This document shows positions 53,041 to 61,095 of a DNA stretch of 64,000 bases, one piece after another. The stretch comes from Streptomyces sp. VRA16 Mangrove soil (GTDB taxonomy: Bacteria > Actinomycetota > Actinomycetes > Streptomycetales > Streptomycetaceae). Numbering within the stretch: the first letter of the stretch is position 1; each line of letters begins with the position of its first letter. The translations under genes were made by a program, and so were the position numbers. The DNA lies in assembly GCF_017377775.1 (NCBI RefSeq), contig NZ_JAFVLN010000001.1, forward strand, positions 372,001 to 436,000, read 5' to 3'. The notes under the pieces are model-generated. The model saw nothing but the letters and a program-made list of their open reading frames with translations, was not told the origin of the DNA and ran no database searches.

Positions 53041-53055
53041 ATGCAATAGTTGCAT
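53041..53055. promoter_or_regulatory. Perfect inverted repeat, probable MarR operator
   Basis: ATGCAATAGTTGCAT is ATGCAA and TTGCAT around three bases, in an A/T-rich island. TATTGT (53055-53060), a candidate -10, starts at its last base, so a bound repressor would cover the promoter of the MarR gene 85 bases downstream. Confidence 0.55.
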
Positions 53056-53139
53056 ATTGTAGAACGCGAGGGAGGCGCCGGGACATGGACACAGAAAGGC
53101 GGCGGGCACGCACCGTCGAGGGCGGGGTAAGAATGTGCC

Positions 53140-53673
53140 ATGGTCAGGAAAGCGGCTCCGGCGGGGCACTTGGACGACGACGTGGACGCGGTGACCCGTG
53201 CGGTGCTGACGGCGTCCAGGGTGCTCGTCGCGGTCTGCGCCCGCTCGCTCGCCGAAGTCGAGGACCGGGTGACGCCGGCCCAGTTCCGCATGCTGGTCGT
53301 GCTCTCCTCGCGCGGCGCGACCAAACTCGTCGCACTGGCCGAGCTGTTGGGCGTCGCGCCCTCGACGGCGATGCGCATGGTCGACCGGCTGATCGCGGCC
53401 GGGCTCGCCGACCGGCAGACCAACCCGGACAACCGGCGCGAGACGCTGCTGAGGCTCACCGACGAGGGCCGTCGCACGGTCGAGGACGTCACCGCCCGGC
53501 GCCACGAGGAGATCGCGTCGATCGTCGAGCGGCTCGCCCCGGAGCAGCGGACCGCGCTCATCGAGGCCCTCACCCACTTCAACGAGGCGGACGGCGCACC
53601 GCCGGCCCCGCTCCTGGACGAGGCCACCGGCCTGCACGTGCTGGGCTGGGGCGACGCGACGACGACGGCCTGA
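53140..53673 (+). CDS. MarR-family regulator
   Basis: 177 residues. Winged helix at about 40-105 (VTPAQFRMLVVLSSRGATKLVALAELLGVAPSTAMRMVDRLIAAGLADRQTNPDNRRE in outline), with the wing typical of MarR, between dimerisation helices. It probably represses itself through the palindrome at 53041-53055. The flanking genes encode unrelated small proteins, so the effector and other targets are unknown. Confidence 0.92.
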   Translation: MVRKAAPAGHLDDDVDAVTRAVLTASRVLVAVCARSLAEVEDRVTPAQFRMLVVLSSRGATKLVALAELLGVAPSTAMRMVDRLIAAGLADRQTNPDNRRETLLRLTDEGRRTVEDVTARRHEEIASIVERLAPEQRTALIEALTHFNEADGAPPAPLLDEATGLHVLGWGDATTTA

Positions 53674-53719
53674 CCGCCGACGGCACCGGGGCGCCCGCCC
53701 CTGGCAGTGGCACCGCCTC

Positions 53720-54019
53720 ATGACGGCGCCCCCGCGCAGGAGCCGTACGCGCGGCAGGCCGCGCGGTGCCGGCCGTCCCGCCTGCTCCCGGCCGCCCGGC
53801 GCGGACGAGACGGCGGTCCCGGTCGTCGTGCACCCCGCGCACGGGGGCGGCGGACGATGCGTCACCCTGCGAGGGAAACAGGCCGGAGTGGCCCGTTCCC
53901 TGGGCGACGTCATCGAACTGCTCCGCCTGCACGGCGTCGCCCTGGACACCGACGAAGCGGTGACGACGCCGCTGATCGAATGGCGGGAAGGCGGCCCCGG
54001 CCTGTGGTGGCCGAGGTGA
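53720..54019 (+). CDS. Small conserved hypothetical protein
   Basis: 99 residues. The second half (VPVVVHPAHGGGGRCVTLRGKQAGVARSLGDVIELLRLHGV in outline, then TPLIEWREGGP) has the even composition of a folded small protein, and I have seen similar Streptomyces hypotheticals. The Arg/Pro-rich first 30 residues are less convincing, so a later start is possible. No ribosome site is obvious. No function can be given. Confidence 0.55.
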   Translation: MTAPPRRSRTRGRPRGAGRPACSRPPGADETAVPVVVHPAHGGGGRCVTLRGKQAGVARSLGDVIELLRLHGVALDTDEAVTTPLIEWREGGPGLWWPR

Positions 54020-54160
54020 CCGCCCGGCGGCGGCCGCCGCGCTGCCGGATCCCGGCAGCCTGAGGTCCGCCAAGTCGTCCGGCGGCAGCCGGTGCACCGG
54101 GGAGGGCCCGACGACACGATGGCGCCGGCAGAGCCCGGCCGGTGAGAAAGGAGGTACGGC

Positions 54161-54844
54161 GTGCGCGGATCCCGACGTGCGTCGCACCCCCGTGCCGCGG
54201 CGCCGGTCCTGGCGGAGCACCTGCGGTCGGTGCTGTGGGGGCCCGCGGAGTTCGTCGGCGTACCGCGCCGGCTGCTCGTCGAGGGACTGCTGGCCGGGGG
54301 AGCGGCGGCGGCCCTGACCGTCGGCGCGGGGTTCGCCGGCATGTGGGGCGGACCCCGCGAACTGACCACCGGCGAGCCGGGGTTGCTGGTGATCGCCGTA
54401 CTGGTGCTGTACCTCCTGATCCGGCGGGCCGGACGGATCCTGGTCGGACTGGTCGCCGTCCTCGGCATCTGTCTGGCCCTCATGAGCTCGGACGTCGCCG
54501 CCGGGGTCGCCCTCCAGCAGCGCGGCCTCGTGGAACCGGCGCGGGTCGCGTCGGTGCAGCCGGACTCCGGACGCGGCCGTGCCCTCTGCGCCGTCACCGG
54601 CGTCGACGCGGTGCCCACGGGCGCCGCGGTGTGGCGCGGCTGCGGTGCGACGACGGCCCTCGGCGACACCCTGCCCGTGGTGTACGACCCCGAGGGGCGG
54701 GCGCCCACCCGTGGGGTCGCGGCCCCCGGCGAACTGCGCGCGGCGCAGCTCCGGCTGGCCGCCCTCGCGACGGCGTTCCTGACGGGATGCGCGTGCGCCG
54801 TCGCACGCTCGTTCCGCATGACGGCGGCGCCGCGCGCCGACTGA
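54161..54844 (+). CDS. Hypothetical membrane protein
   Basis: 227 residues with three or four hydrophobic segments (about 40-65, 75-90, 94-110 and 203-217) and an external-looking loop containing two cysteines (RALCAVTGV, WRGCGATTA). A near-ideal AAAGGAGGT site precedes GTG 54161. The loop between helices could be disulphide-bonded outside the membrane. No family recognised. Confidence 0.75.
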   Translation: MRGSRRASHPRAAAPVLAEHLRSVLWGPAEFVGVPRRLLVEGLLAGGAAAALTVGAGFAGMWGGPRELTTGEPGLLVIAVLVLYLLIRRAGRILVGLVAVLGICLALMSSDVAAGVALQQRGLVEPARVASVQPDSGRGRALCAVTGVDAVPTGAAVWRGCGATTALGDTLPVVYDPEGRAPTRGVAAPGELRAAQLRLAALATAFLTGCACAVARSFRMTAAPRAD

Positions 54845-54878
54845 CGGTCCGTCCTGCCGGCGGGCCCTCTGCGCGACG

Positions 54879-55520
54879 CTAACTGAGCGCAATGCCGTGC
54901 TCATCGGCGAAGGAGCGACGGCACATCCCGTGGCAGAAGCCGTACAGGACGCCCCCGTGCTCCAGCGTGATCGCGCCCGGGGAGCGTTCCACCGTCATTC
55001 CGCAGACCGGGTCGATCCACCGTCCGTCGGCCGTGGACGCGGGGTGCGGACCGGCCGTCTCGCGGTAGGGGCGGGTGACCATGTCGGCGAGGTCCATGCT
55101 GCCCATGACCCGGCCGAACAGGCCGACGGAGCCCTCGGCGACGCCGTCCACGAGGATCACGGCGTGCGGCGCTTCGCGCACCCGCTCGGGGTCGCGTCCG
55201 GCCGCCCGCTCGGTCTCCGCGAGCGCGTCGGTGACGGCCGGCACGGCGTGCGTGCTCACCTCTTTGCGCCAGGACGCGGGCACGGTGATCCGCACCAGAT
55301 AGCGCGGCGGATCGGCGGGGTCGGCCGCGGGCCGCTGCCCGAGCACCCACGCGGCCGGCTCGTGCACCAGGACCTGGGTGACGGCCCGCTGGGCGTCGAT
55401 CACCTCGACGGCATGGCCCTCCTCCTCCGTCATCATGGCGTCGACGAGCCGCCGCCCCAGCGACTGCCGCTCCTGCTCGGTGAGGGTTCCCCGGGCCACA
55501 TGGACCTCGATCAACAGCAT
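54879..55520 (-). CDS. Tautomerase-like protein fused to a YHS domain
   Basis: 213 residues. The first about 140 resemble a 4-oxalocrotonate tautomerase-like/MIF-fold pair (LLIEVHVARGTLTEQERQSLGRRLVDAMM; VLVDGVAEGSVGLFGRV). The last about 45 are a YHS metal-binding domain (IDPVCGMTVERSPGAITLEHGG, YGFCHGMCRRSF) with three cysteines. No N-terminal proline follows the initiator Met, so classic tautomerase chemistry is doubtful. AGGAGG precedes ATG 55520. YHS domains often bind copper or other metals. Confidence 0.78.
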   Translation of the reverse strand: MLLIEVHVARGTLTEQERQSLGRRLVDAMMTEEEGHAVEVIDAQRAVTQVLVHEPAAWVLGQRPAADPADPPRYLVRITVPASWRKEVSTHAVPAVTDALAETERAAGRDPERVREAPHAVILVDGVAEGSVGLFGRVMGSMDLADMVTRPYRETAGPHPASTADGRWIDPVCGMTVERSPGAITLEHGGVLYGFCHGMCRRSFADEHGIALS

Positions 55521-55677
55521 CGTGCGCCTCCTGGCGGGACGTCGGACCGGACACGTTCAGCGTGCTCGCCGCACGTGCCGGTCGCGTCGTCCCGTGGGGC
55601 GGACCGCGGAGTACTACAAGGGAAGCAGTTCGGCCGTGCGACTGCCCCCGGGGGAGTGCAGATCCCCCGCCGACGCC

Positions 55678-55995
55678 TCAGTCCAGGGGGGTGTGGTTCA
55701 CCCACGCGACCTTGTACGGGTGCCTGGCCTGCCAGCGATGGATGACCTCCTCCGCGCCGGGTGCGGCGAAGGCGGCGGCGAGAGCGTCCCGGTCGGCGAC
55801 GCCGAACTGCAGCACCGCCGTCGCGATGAGCGCGGGGATCTCCTCCTCGCCGGGCACGGGGATGTGGCGCCGGGCCGAGAACGTACGGAGCTGCCCGGAG
55901 TCGCGCATCGCCTTTTCGATGTCCTGGAGGAATTGGTCGAGGTCGGCGTCGGGGAGGGAGTTCTCGAAGGATACGAGCATCGTGTGGTGAATCAT
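55678..55995 (-). CDS. Dabb-like alpha-beta barrel small protein
   Basis: 105 residues: IHHTMLVSFENSLPDADLDQFLQDIEKAM at the front and HRWQARHPYKVAWVNHTPLD at the end, matching the stress-responsive dimeric alpha-beta barrel type, though family assignment is tentative. It is divergent from a LysR gene with 70 bases between, the usual arrangement for a LysR regulator and its target. Function unknown. Confidence 0.75.
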   Translation of the reverse strand: MIHHTMLVSFENSLPDADLDQFLQDIEKAMRDSGQLRTFSARRHIPVPGEEEIPALIATAVLQFGVADRDALAAAFAAPGAEEVIHRWQARHPYKVAWVNHTPLD

Positions 55996-56065
55996 GCCTC
56001 CATGGAAACAGGAGGCCGGGCGGCCCGTCCAAGATCTGTCGGGCCTCGGACGATAACCTGGCGGC

Positions 56066-56926
56066 ATGGTCGAACTGGAGACGCGGGAGATCGAATACGT
56101 CGTGGCGGTGGCGGAGGAACTGCACTTCGGGCGCGCCGCCGAGCGGCTGGGCATCGCGCAGCCCGCCCTGTCCAAGGCTGTCCAGCGCGTCGAGAGGCGG
56201 CTCGGTGTCCAGCTGTTCGTGCGCTCCAGCCGGCAGGTCGTGCTGAGTCCGGCGGGTGAGGCGCTGCTGCGGTACGGCCGCTACGCGCTCGACGCGGTGA
56301 GCGCCGCCGTGGACCGCACCCGGCGGGCCGGCGGCGCCGAGGACCGACTGCGGCTCGTGCTCAAGCCCGGCGGCGACGCCGGGCTGCTGTCCGCGCTCCT
56401 CGCCGCCTACGCCGCGCGGCCCGACGCGCGCCCCGTGGAGATCGTCTTCAGCGGGCCCGCCGACCGCGTGGACCTGTTGCGGGCGGGCCGGGCCGACGCG
56501 GCGCTGCTGTACGTCCCGTTCGACGACCTCGACGGCCTGGCCCACGAGACCCTCTGCGTCGAGCCGCGCGTCGCGGTCCTCTCCGCGGGCCATCCGCTGG
56601 CCTCGCGTGCCGAGCTGCGCCTGGCGGACCTGGAGCACGAGCCGATGCCGCGCTGGAAGGGCGTCCCCGACGGCGTCGGGGACGCCCGGGGTTCCGGTCC
56701 CGAGGTCGCGGACATCCCCCAGCTGTACTCGCTCGTCGCCGTCGGCCTGGTGACCGCCGTACTGCCGCGCTCGCTCGTGTCCCCGGCGCCCGAGGGCGTG
56801 GTGTGCGTGCCCGTCGTCGACGCACCGGAGAGCCGGATCGTCGTGGCGTGGTCGCCGCGGGACGAGGCGCGACCGGTGGTGGCGTCCTTCGTGTCGGCGG
56901 CGGCCGGGCTCGCGCGGGTCAAGTAA
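56066..56926 (+). CDS. LysR-family transcriptional regulator
   Basis: 286 residues. HTH (about 5-65): REIEYVVAVAEELHFGRAAERLGIAQPALSKAVQRVERRLG in outline, then LFVRSSRQVVLSPAGEALL. The effector domain runs about 92-280. It is divergent from the Dabb-like gene, which it probably controls together with itself. Its stop codon lies directly against the start of an ABC-transporter remnant (56927), suggesting that a rearrangement ended here. Confidence 0.92.
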   Translation: MVELETREIEYVVAVAEELHFGRAAERLGIAQPALSKAVQRVERRLGVQLFVRSSRQVVLSPAGEALLRYGRYALDAVSAAVDRTRRAGGAEDRLRLVLKPGGDAGLLSALLAAYAARPDARPVEIVFSGPADRVDLLRAGRADAALLYVPFDDLDGLAHETLCVEPRVAVLSAGHPLASRAELRLADLEHEPMPRWKGVPDGVGDARGSGPEVADIPQLYSLVAVGLVTAVLPRSLVSPAPEGVVCVPVVDAPESRIVVAWSPRDEARPVVASFVSAAAGLARVK

Positions 56927-57304
56927 CGGCGCATCGCGGGCTCCGCCGCGCACCTGGACCGCCGGGCCCGCACCCTATGGGACGGCACCAGCCGTGTTCT
57001 GGTGCGGGCGCGCGCCAAGGCCGTCGGGTACGAGGCCGCCGGATGGCTCGTGTTCGTCGCGGCCCTGTCCGGCTGCCTCGTCTTCACCCTGCACCTGTAC
57101 GACGAGCACCGTGCCTCGCTCGGCGACCTCGTCCTGCTGCTCTCCCTCGGTGTCGCCCTCAGCAACCAGAGCTCCCAGGTCCTGTTCAACCTGACGCAGG
57201 CCGCCGACGCGGGACACGTCACGCGGCACTACCTGTGGCTGCACGACTACGCCCGTGCTGCGATGCCGGACGACGACGCGGCCGGAGGGAAGCGCAGGCT
57301 GTTT
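56927..57304 (+). pseudogene. ABC-transporter membrane-domain remnant
   Basis: One frame, open from just after the LysR stop, reads like an inner part of an ABC exporter membrane domain: RRARTLWDGTSRVLVRARAKAVGYEAAGWLVFVAALSG in outline, then DLVLLLSLGVALSNQSSQVLFNLTQAADAGHVTRHYLWL. There is no start, no earlier helices and no ATPase domain; the frame runs into the convergent hydrolase gene. A 152-residue product from GTG 57002 would lack any functional unit. Best read as a fragment left by deletion. Confidence 0.65.
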
Positions 57305-58252
57305 TCACGCGCCTTCAGCCGGAACGGGGCTGAGCAACCCCTTGCCGTCCGTCACGAAGCGGCGGACGGCGTCGGCGAACGGTTCGGGCTCCTCGATGTG
57401 CCCGAAGTGACCGCTGTTCCGCAGGATCAGAAGGCGGGAGTCCGGGATGAGTTCGTCTAGTTCGAAGGCCCAGCGCGGACTGCAGATCACGTCGTGCAGC
57501 CCCACGACGACCAGAGCGGGCACCGTGAGTCCCGGCAGTGCGGCGCGGTCGTCGACCACGTCGGGGGACAGGTCCTCGTCCAGGCCGGAGACGTATGTGG
57601 CCCTGATCGCGTCCCGGACCGGGGCGAGCTCCTTCTCGTTGCCCCAGTAGTCGGCGACGTAGGACGGGAACACCCCGCGCGCCACGGCAACGGTGTCCGC
57701 GTCGCTCGCCATGGAGCCCATCGCACCGAACGCCGCGAGAACCGCGGGCAGTTCCGGTTCGTCCTTGTGCTCCAGAGCGAACTGCTCGACGCGGCGGCCC
57801 GCCTCGGCGCCGTGCTCGGGCCCGGTGACCGGCGCGCCCTCGTACAGCACGACACCCGCGAGGCGTTCGGGGTGGTGCAGGGCGTGGTACGCGGCCACGA
57901 ACGCCCCGTGCGAATGCCCCAGCAGGTGCACCTTCGGCACGCCGAGTCGGCTGATGAGCGCGTCCAGGAACGCGCTGTACCGCTCGCGTGTGTAGCCGTG
58001 CGGGTGTGAGGGCAGCCGGCTGTCCTCCGTGGTGCCGATGGGCTCCACGTAGACCATCGTGAGGTGTTCTTCCAGGGCGGGTATCCGCAGGTACTCCCAG
58101 AAGATCCCGGGGCCGCCGGGGTGCACGACGCACACCGGTCCGCTGCCGTGCACGTGGTAGCGCTGGACCAGGCCGCCGAGCCGATACGCGTGAGTACCGG
58201 GGGAGAGAGGGCTGGATTCGGCCCTGAGGTCTGCAACAGGTGTGTGTGACAT
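57305..58252 (-). CDS. Alpha/beta-hydrolase (proline-iminopeptidase-like)
   Basis: 315 residues of the alpha/beta-hydrolase fold. Oxyanion region HPGGPGIFWEYL, nucleophile elbow GHSHG (Ser in HLLGHSHGAFVAAYHAL), acid in VVGLHDVICSPRWA and histidine in NSGHFGHIEEP. The HPGGPG motif points to the proline-iminopeptidase group, whose members also include esterases and signal-lactone hydrolases. ATG 58252 has AGGAG 12 bases upstream; an in-frame start 13 codons earlier is less likely. Repeated AACC motifs lie about 70 bases upstream. Confidence 0.9.
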   Translation of the reverse strand: MSHTPVADLRAESSPLSPGTHAYRLGGLVQRYHVHGSGPVCVVHPGGPGIFWEYLRIPALEEHLTMVYVEPIGTTEDSRLPSHPHGYTRERYSAFLDALISRLGVPKVHLLGHSHGAFVAAYHALHHPERLAGVVLYEGAPVTGPEHGAEAGRRVEQFALEHKDEPELPAVLAAFGAMGSMASDADTVAVARGVFPSYVADYWGNEKELAPVRDAIRATYVSGLDEDLSPDVVDDRAALPGLTVPALVVVGLHDVICSPRWAFELDELIPDSRLLILRNSGHFGHIEEPEPFADAVRRFVTDGKGLLSPVPAEGA

Positions 58253-58320
58253 GTTGATCAGTATCTCCTGATGGTGTGAGAAGGGGGGCATGGGTTACCT
58301 CGTCTGCAGGTGTCCGCGAG

Positions 58321-58341
58321 AACCAAGTAACCAATCTAACC
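58321..58341. repeat. AACC direct repeats upstream of hydrolase
   Basis: AACC occurs at 58321, 58329 and 58338, spaced 8-9 bases, in an A/T-richer patch in the promoter region of the minus-strand hydrolase. In the gene's direction this reads as GGTTA repeats and may be a regulator site. Evidence is weak. Confidence 0.3.
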
Positions 58342-58402
58342 GGTGATGACGTTGGCATTGTGTGCGCGTGACTGTCAAGTCGGCGCTTGGTGGTGTGGGT
58401 GT

Positions 58403-58426
58403 GGATGTGAGTGCGGATGTGAGTGC
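58403..58426. repeat. Perfect tandem 12-bp repeat
   Basis: GGATGTGAGTGC occurs twice in tandem (58403-58414 and 58415-58426) within a G/T-rich stretch of the 345-base gap, followed by a partial third copy GGAGTGCGAG. This looks like slippage, and no function is evident. Confidence 0.6.
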
Positions 58427-58492
58427 GGAGTGCGAGTTGGAGGTTGCGAGCTGCGGGTTGCGGTGTCCTGCGTGTCTAAATACGTCACCGCC

Positions 58493-58525
58493 TTGACTAG
58501 TGACGATGGTGCTGTCATTCTGACA
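58493..58525 (+). promoter_or_regulatory. GPP34-gene promoter with overlapping TGTCA dyad
   Basis: TTGACT (58493-58498), 17 bases, CATTCT (58516-58521). TGTCATTCTGACA (58513-58525) is a perfect 5-3-5 dyad over the -10. The 10 bases CATTCTGACA recur at 59908-59917 in front of the CGNR gene, suggesting a shared regulator. Confidence 0.5.
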
Positions 58526-58597
58526 TCACCACCCAATCTGTGACGCACACACTCGCAGCCGTCCCGACGGGCAGGGCTGAAGAGAGAGGCAGGCATC

Positions 58598-59269
58598 GTG
58601 ATGAACAGGAAGTCCGCGGACTCCGGGGCGGGTTCTCCCGCGGCCGAGTCCCCGATGACGACGGTCCGTGCCCTCGCCCTCCTCGCCCTGGGCCCGACGC
58701 GCGAGCGGCCCGTGGACCCGAGCGACCTGTCCCTCGCCCTGGCCGGGGCCGAGGTGATCGACCTCCTCGGGCACGGGGCGCTGACCCTGGACGACGACCG
58801 GATGGTGCCGGCGCCGCCCGTGTCGACGGGGGACCGGCTGCTGGACCTCGCCGCCGCCTCGCTCACCCGGGACGAACCGTACGAGACGGTCGAGCAGTGG
58901 CTGTGGCGGCGCGGGGTCGACCTCGCCCCGGCCTACGCGGACGATCTGGAGAAGGCGGGCCTCGTGCCCGGCCGGCGCGGGTGGCTCGGTGGCCCGAGGC
59001 GAAAGGGCGCCGCTCGTACGTCGAGCGAGACGGACTCCGTGTCGCTGCCCACCGCGGATGAGTCAAGTGCCGCGCGTGAAGCGGCCCTTGGAGTGCTGAC
59101 CGCACTTCTGCGGATCGGCGAAGAGACCCCGACGGTCGACGAGAACGTACTCGGTGACGGGGTCATGACCGTGCTCGCCGCCGTGGGTGACGCGGTGACA
59201 CACCTGGAGGCGCTGCGGTTGCGCCGAGGCGTCGAGAACGACGCGTTCGACAATATCTGGCGGGGCTAG
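58598..59269 (+). CDS. GPP34 (GOLPH3/Vps74-like) family protein
   Basis: 223 residues. The GPP34 fold, a lipid/phosphoinositide-binding module in eukaryotes, is frequent in streptomycetes without known role. The first 130 residues match: TTVRALALLALGPTRERPVDPSDLSLALAGAEVIDLLGHG, VSTGDRLLDLAAASLTRDEP and VEQWLWRRGVDLAPAYADDLEKAGLV. The C-terminal part is helical. Start is GTG 58598 or the adjacent ATG 58601 behind GAGAGG. Confidence 0.85.
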   Translation: MMNRKSADSGAGSPAAESPMTTVRALALLALGPTRERPVDPSDLSLALAGAEVIDLLGHGALTLDDDRMVPAPPVSTGDRLLDLAAASLTRDEPYETVEQWLWRRGVDLAPAYADDLEKAGLVPGRRGWLGGPRRKGAARTSSETDSVSLPTADESSAAREAALGVLTALLRIGEETPTVDENVLGDGVMTVLAAVGDAVTHLEALRLRRGVENDAFDNIWRG

Positions 59270-59290
59270 GGAGCTGGGCGGCCGGAGCGA

Positions 59291-59322
59291 GGCGGCGGGC
59301 TGCTGGCGGACAGCCCGCCGCC
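59291..59322. terminator. Bidirectional terminator hairpin
   Basis: GGCGGCGGGCTG (59291-59302) and CAGCCCGCCGCC (59311-59322) form a perfect 12-bp stem with an 8-base loop between the convergent GPP34 and CGNR genes. Confidence 0.8.
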
Positions 59323-59341
59323 AGCGGCAAACCGCCCCGGC

Positions 59342-59902
59342 CTAGAGGGAAGCCGAAGCCGCCGTTCTCTTCCGTGCGCGGTACGCCGCCGCCTTGATCT
59401 TGTTGCCGCAGGACTCCATCCCGCACCACTGGCGCCGCGTACCGCGGGACCGGTCGATGTAGATTCGCGTGCACTCCGGGTTGCCGCACTCTTTGAGCAG
59501 TGGCACGTCCGGGCCGCTCAGCAGGTCGACGGCCATCCGCGCCACTGTCGCCAGGGCCTGCGCCGGAGTCGCCTCGTTGTGCCGCCCCGCCGCGGTCAGC
59601 TGCGGCGTCACGGGTGTCTCGCGCGCGGCCGCGTTGACCACGGCGAGCGCCTCGCGGTCGAACTCCTCGCCGAGCCGGCGATCGGTGATGAGGCGGTACA
59701 GGGCTTCGCGCACGGTTGTCGCCTCCCGTACGTCCCTGTCGTCGCCCGGCATGATCGTGTCGACGATCCCTGACTCCAGGTACCAGGCGTTCAGCCGCTC
59801 CGGCGTCGCGAACATCTCGAACCGCGTCGAGCGCCGCGCGCGGAGCGTGGCCGCGAAGTCGAGGGCCGGATGTCCGCATACGAATACATGGTCGAGGTTC
59901 AC
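59342..59902 (-). CDS. CGNR zinc-finger (ABATE-domain) regulator
   Basis: 186 residues. N-terminal stress-induced ABATE domain (HPALDFAATLRARRS at the front) and C-terminal CGNR zinc finger (CGNPECTRIYIDRSRGTRRQWCGMESCGNKIKAA), a predicted DNA-binding regulator. GTG 59902 is chosen because conserved sequence begins immediately after it. It has no ribosome site; CAGAAT lies a few bases upstream with TTGCAT 18 bases further, so a leaderless message is likely. The preceding ATG-started extension of 35 residues is not protein-like. Confidence 0.87.
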   Translation of the reverse strand: MNLDHVFVCGHPALDFAATLRARRSTRFEMFATPERLNAWYLESGIVDTIMPGDDRDVREATTVREALYRLITDRRLGEEFDREALAVVNAAARETPVTPQLTAAGRHNEATPAQALATVARMAVDLLSGPDVPLLKECGNPECTRIYIDRSRGTRRQWCGMESCGNKIKAAAYRARKRTAASASL

Positions 59903-59923
59903 GTCACCATTCTGACAGGTGAC
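59903..59923. promoter_or_regulatory. Dyad over the CGNR-gene promoter
   Basis: GTCACC (59903-59908) and GGTGAC (59918-59923) flank ATTCTGACA. The dyad touches the start codon and covers the -10. Its centre shares CATTCTGACA with the dyad before the GPP34 gene. Confidence 0.45.
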
Positions 59924-60022
59924 TGTGCGAGAATGCAAGGATGAGGAGAGGGAGGGGCTTGGTCGCGTTGCATGACAGGTGGGGCGTGCGTCGAGCGCAT
60001 GCCCCACCTGTCGTCGAGCGGC

Positions 60023-60895
60023 TCAGTTGTCGTTGTTGAAGAGGGACAGCAGCTGGAGCACCTCCAGGTAGATCCACACCAGCGTCGCGGTGAGGCCGAA
60101 GGCGGCCAGCCATGCCTCCTCGCGCGGGGCGCCGAACGCGATGGCGTCCTCCACCTGCTTGAAGTCCAGGGCCAGGAAACACGCGCCGAGGGCGATCCCG
60201 AACAGGCCGAAGGCGATACCGAGACCGCCGCTGTGGAAGCCCATGCCGTCGCCCGCACCGAACGCGGAGAACAGCGCGTCGGCCACGAGCAACAGGAGGA
60301 ACCCGGTCGCGGCGGCGCCGACGGTCCCGGCGAACCGACGTGTCACGCGGATCCACCGCAGGCGGTAGGCGATGAGCATCCCCGCGGAGACCGCGATCGT
60401 ACCGAGCACCGCCTGGACGACGACGCCCGGTGCGATGTACGTCGACGTCGCGTTGGAGAACACGCCGAGGAACACCCCCTCGAACGCCGCGTACCCGAGG
60501 ATCAGCGCCGGTGACGGCGTCCGCCGGAACGACTGGAACATCGACAGGGCGAAAGCGATGATCGCGGCGCCGACGGCGATGCCGTACGAGCGGCCGATGT
60601 TCGCCTCGTCGACGGGCAGCAACAGCCACGAGAGCACCGCGGCCAGCGCCACGGCGCCGAGCGTGGACGCTGTGCGTACGACGACGTCGTCCAGCGTCAG
60701 AGCGGTACGGGCGTCCTGCGGGCCCGTACCGGTGCCGGTGCCGGTCTCTCCGGCCGGGGCGTAGGGGTTGGCCAGGTGATCGCTGCCGAGGTGGGCGCCG
60801 GCCCCGGTGCCCACCGGCCGACGCGGCGCGGCGTCGGACCGGGTGACGCTCTGGGTCGCGCCCCAGCGAGAGAGGATCGGATTGCTGCTCTTCAT
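60023..60895 (-). CDS. Bax inhibitor-1/YccA-family membrane protein
   Basis: 290 residues: a Gly/Thr/Pro-rich cytoplasmic head (1-75) and seven hydrophobic helices, the typical TMBIM/YccA layout, with GYAAFEGVFLGVFS, IAFGLFGIALGACFLALDFKQVEDAI and the closing WIYLEVLQLLSLFNNDN. Relatives are pH-dependent calcium leak channels or protease modulators. The GGAGGAA site before ATG 60895 fixes the start. It is monocistronic; the 200 bases to the next gene hold nothing I can name. Confidence 0.93.
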   Translation of the reverse strand: MKSSNPILSRWGATQSVTRSDAAPRRPVGTGAGAHLGSDHLANPYAPAGETGTGTGTGPQDARTALTLDDVVVRTASTLGAVALAAVLSWLLLPVDEANIGRSYGIAVGAAIIAFALSMFQSFRRTPSPALILGYAAFEGVFLGVFSNATSTYIAPGVVVQAVLGTIAVSAGMLIAYRLRWIRVTRRFAGTVGAAATGFLLLLVADALFSAFGAGDGMGFHSGGLGIAFGLFGIALGACFLALDFKQVEDAIAFGAPREEAWLAAFGLTATLVWIYLEVLQLLSLFNNDN

Positions 60896-61095
60896 GTCAT
60901 TCCTCCAGATCTGCGGCGCCCACGGGGAGCGGCAGTGAGTCGTCATCGGGGCCCGGAAGGCGTACGTGTGCGCCACGCGGCCGGTGGCCGGTCTGCTGGG
61001 TCAGGTCTTTCCCGCGCGTCCCATGCGTCACTACTCCGGCAGGTGATGCGCAGCGCGACTGGTGTCTGTGGGCGGGTGTGGTCGGCGGGGAGGTG

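Noticed and set aside
58403..58426. Tandem 12-bp repeats as a CRISPR seed
   Set aside because: Only two perfect copies, no spacers and no cas genes; simple slippage explains them.
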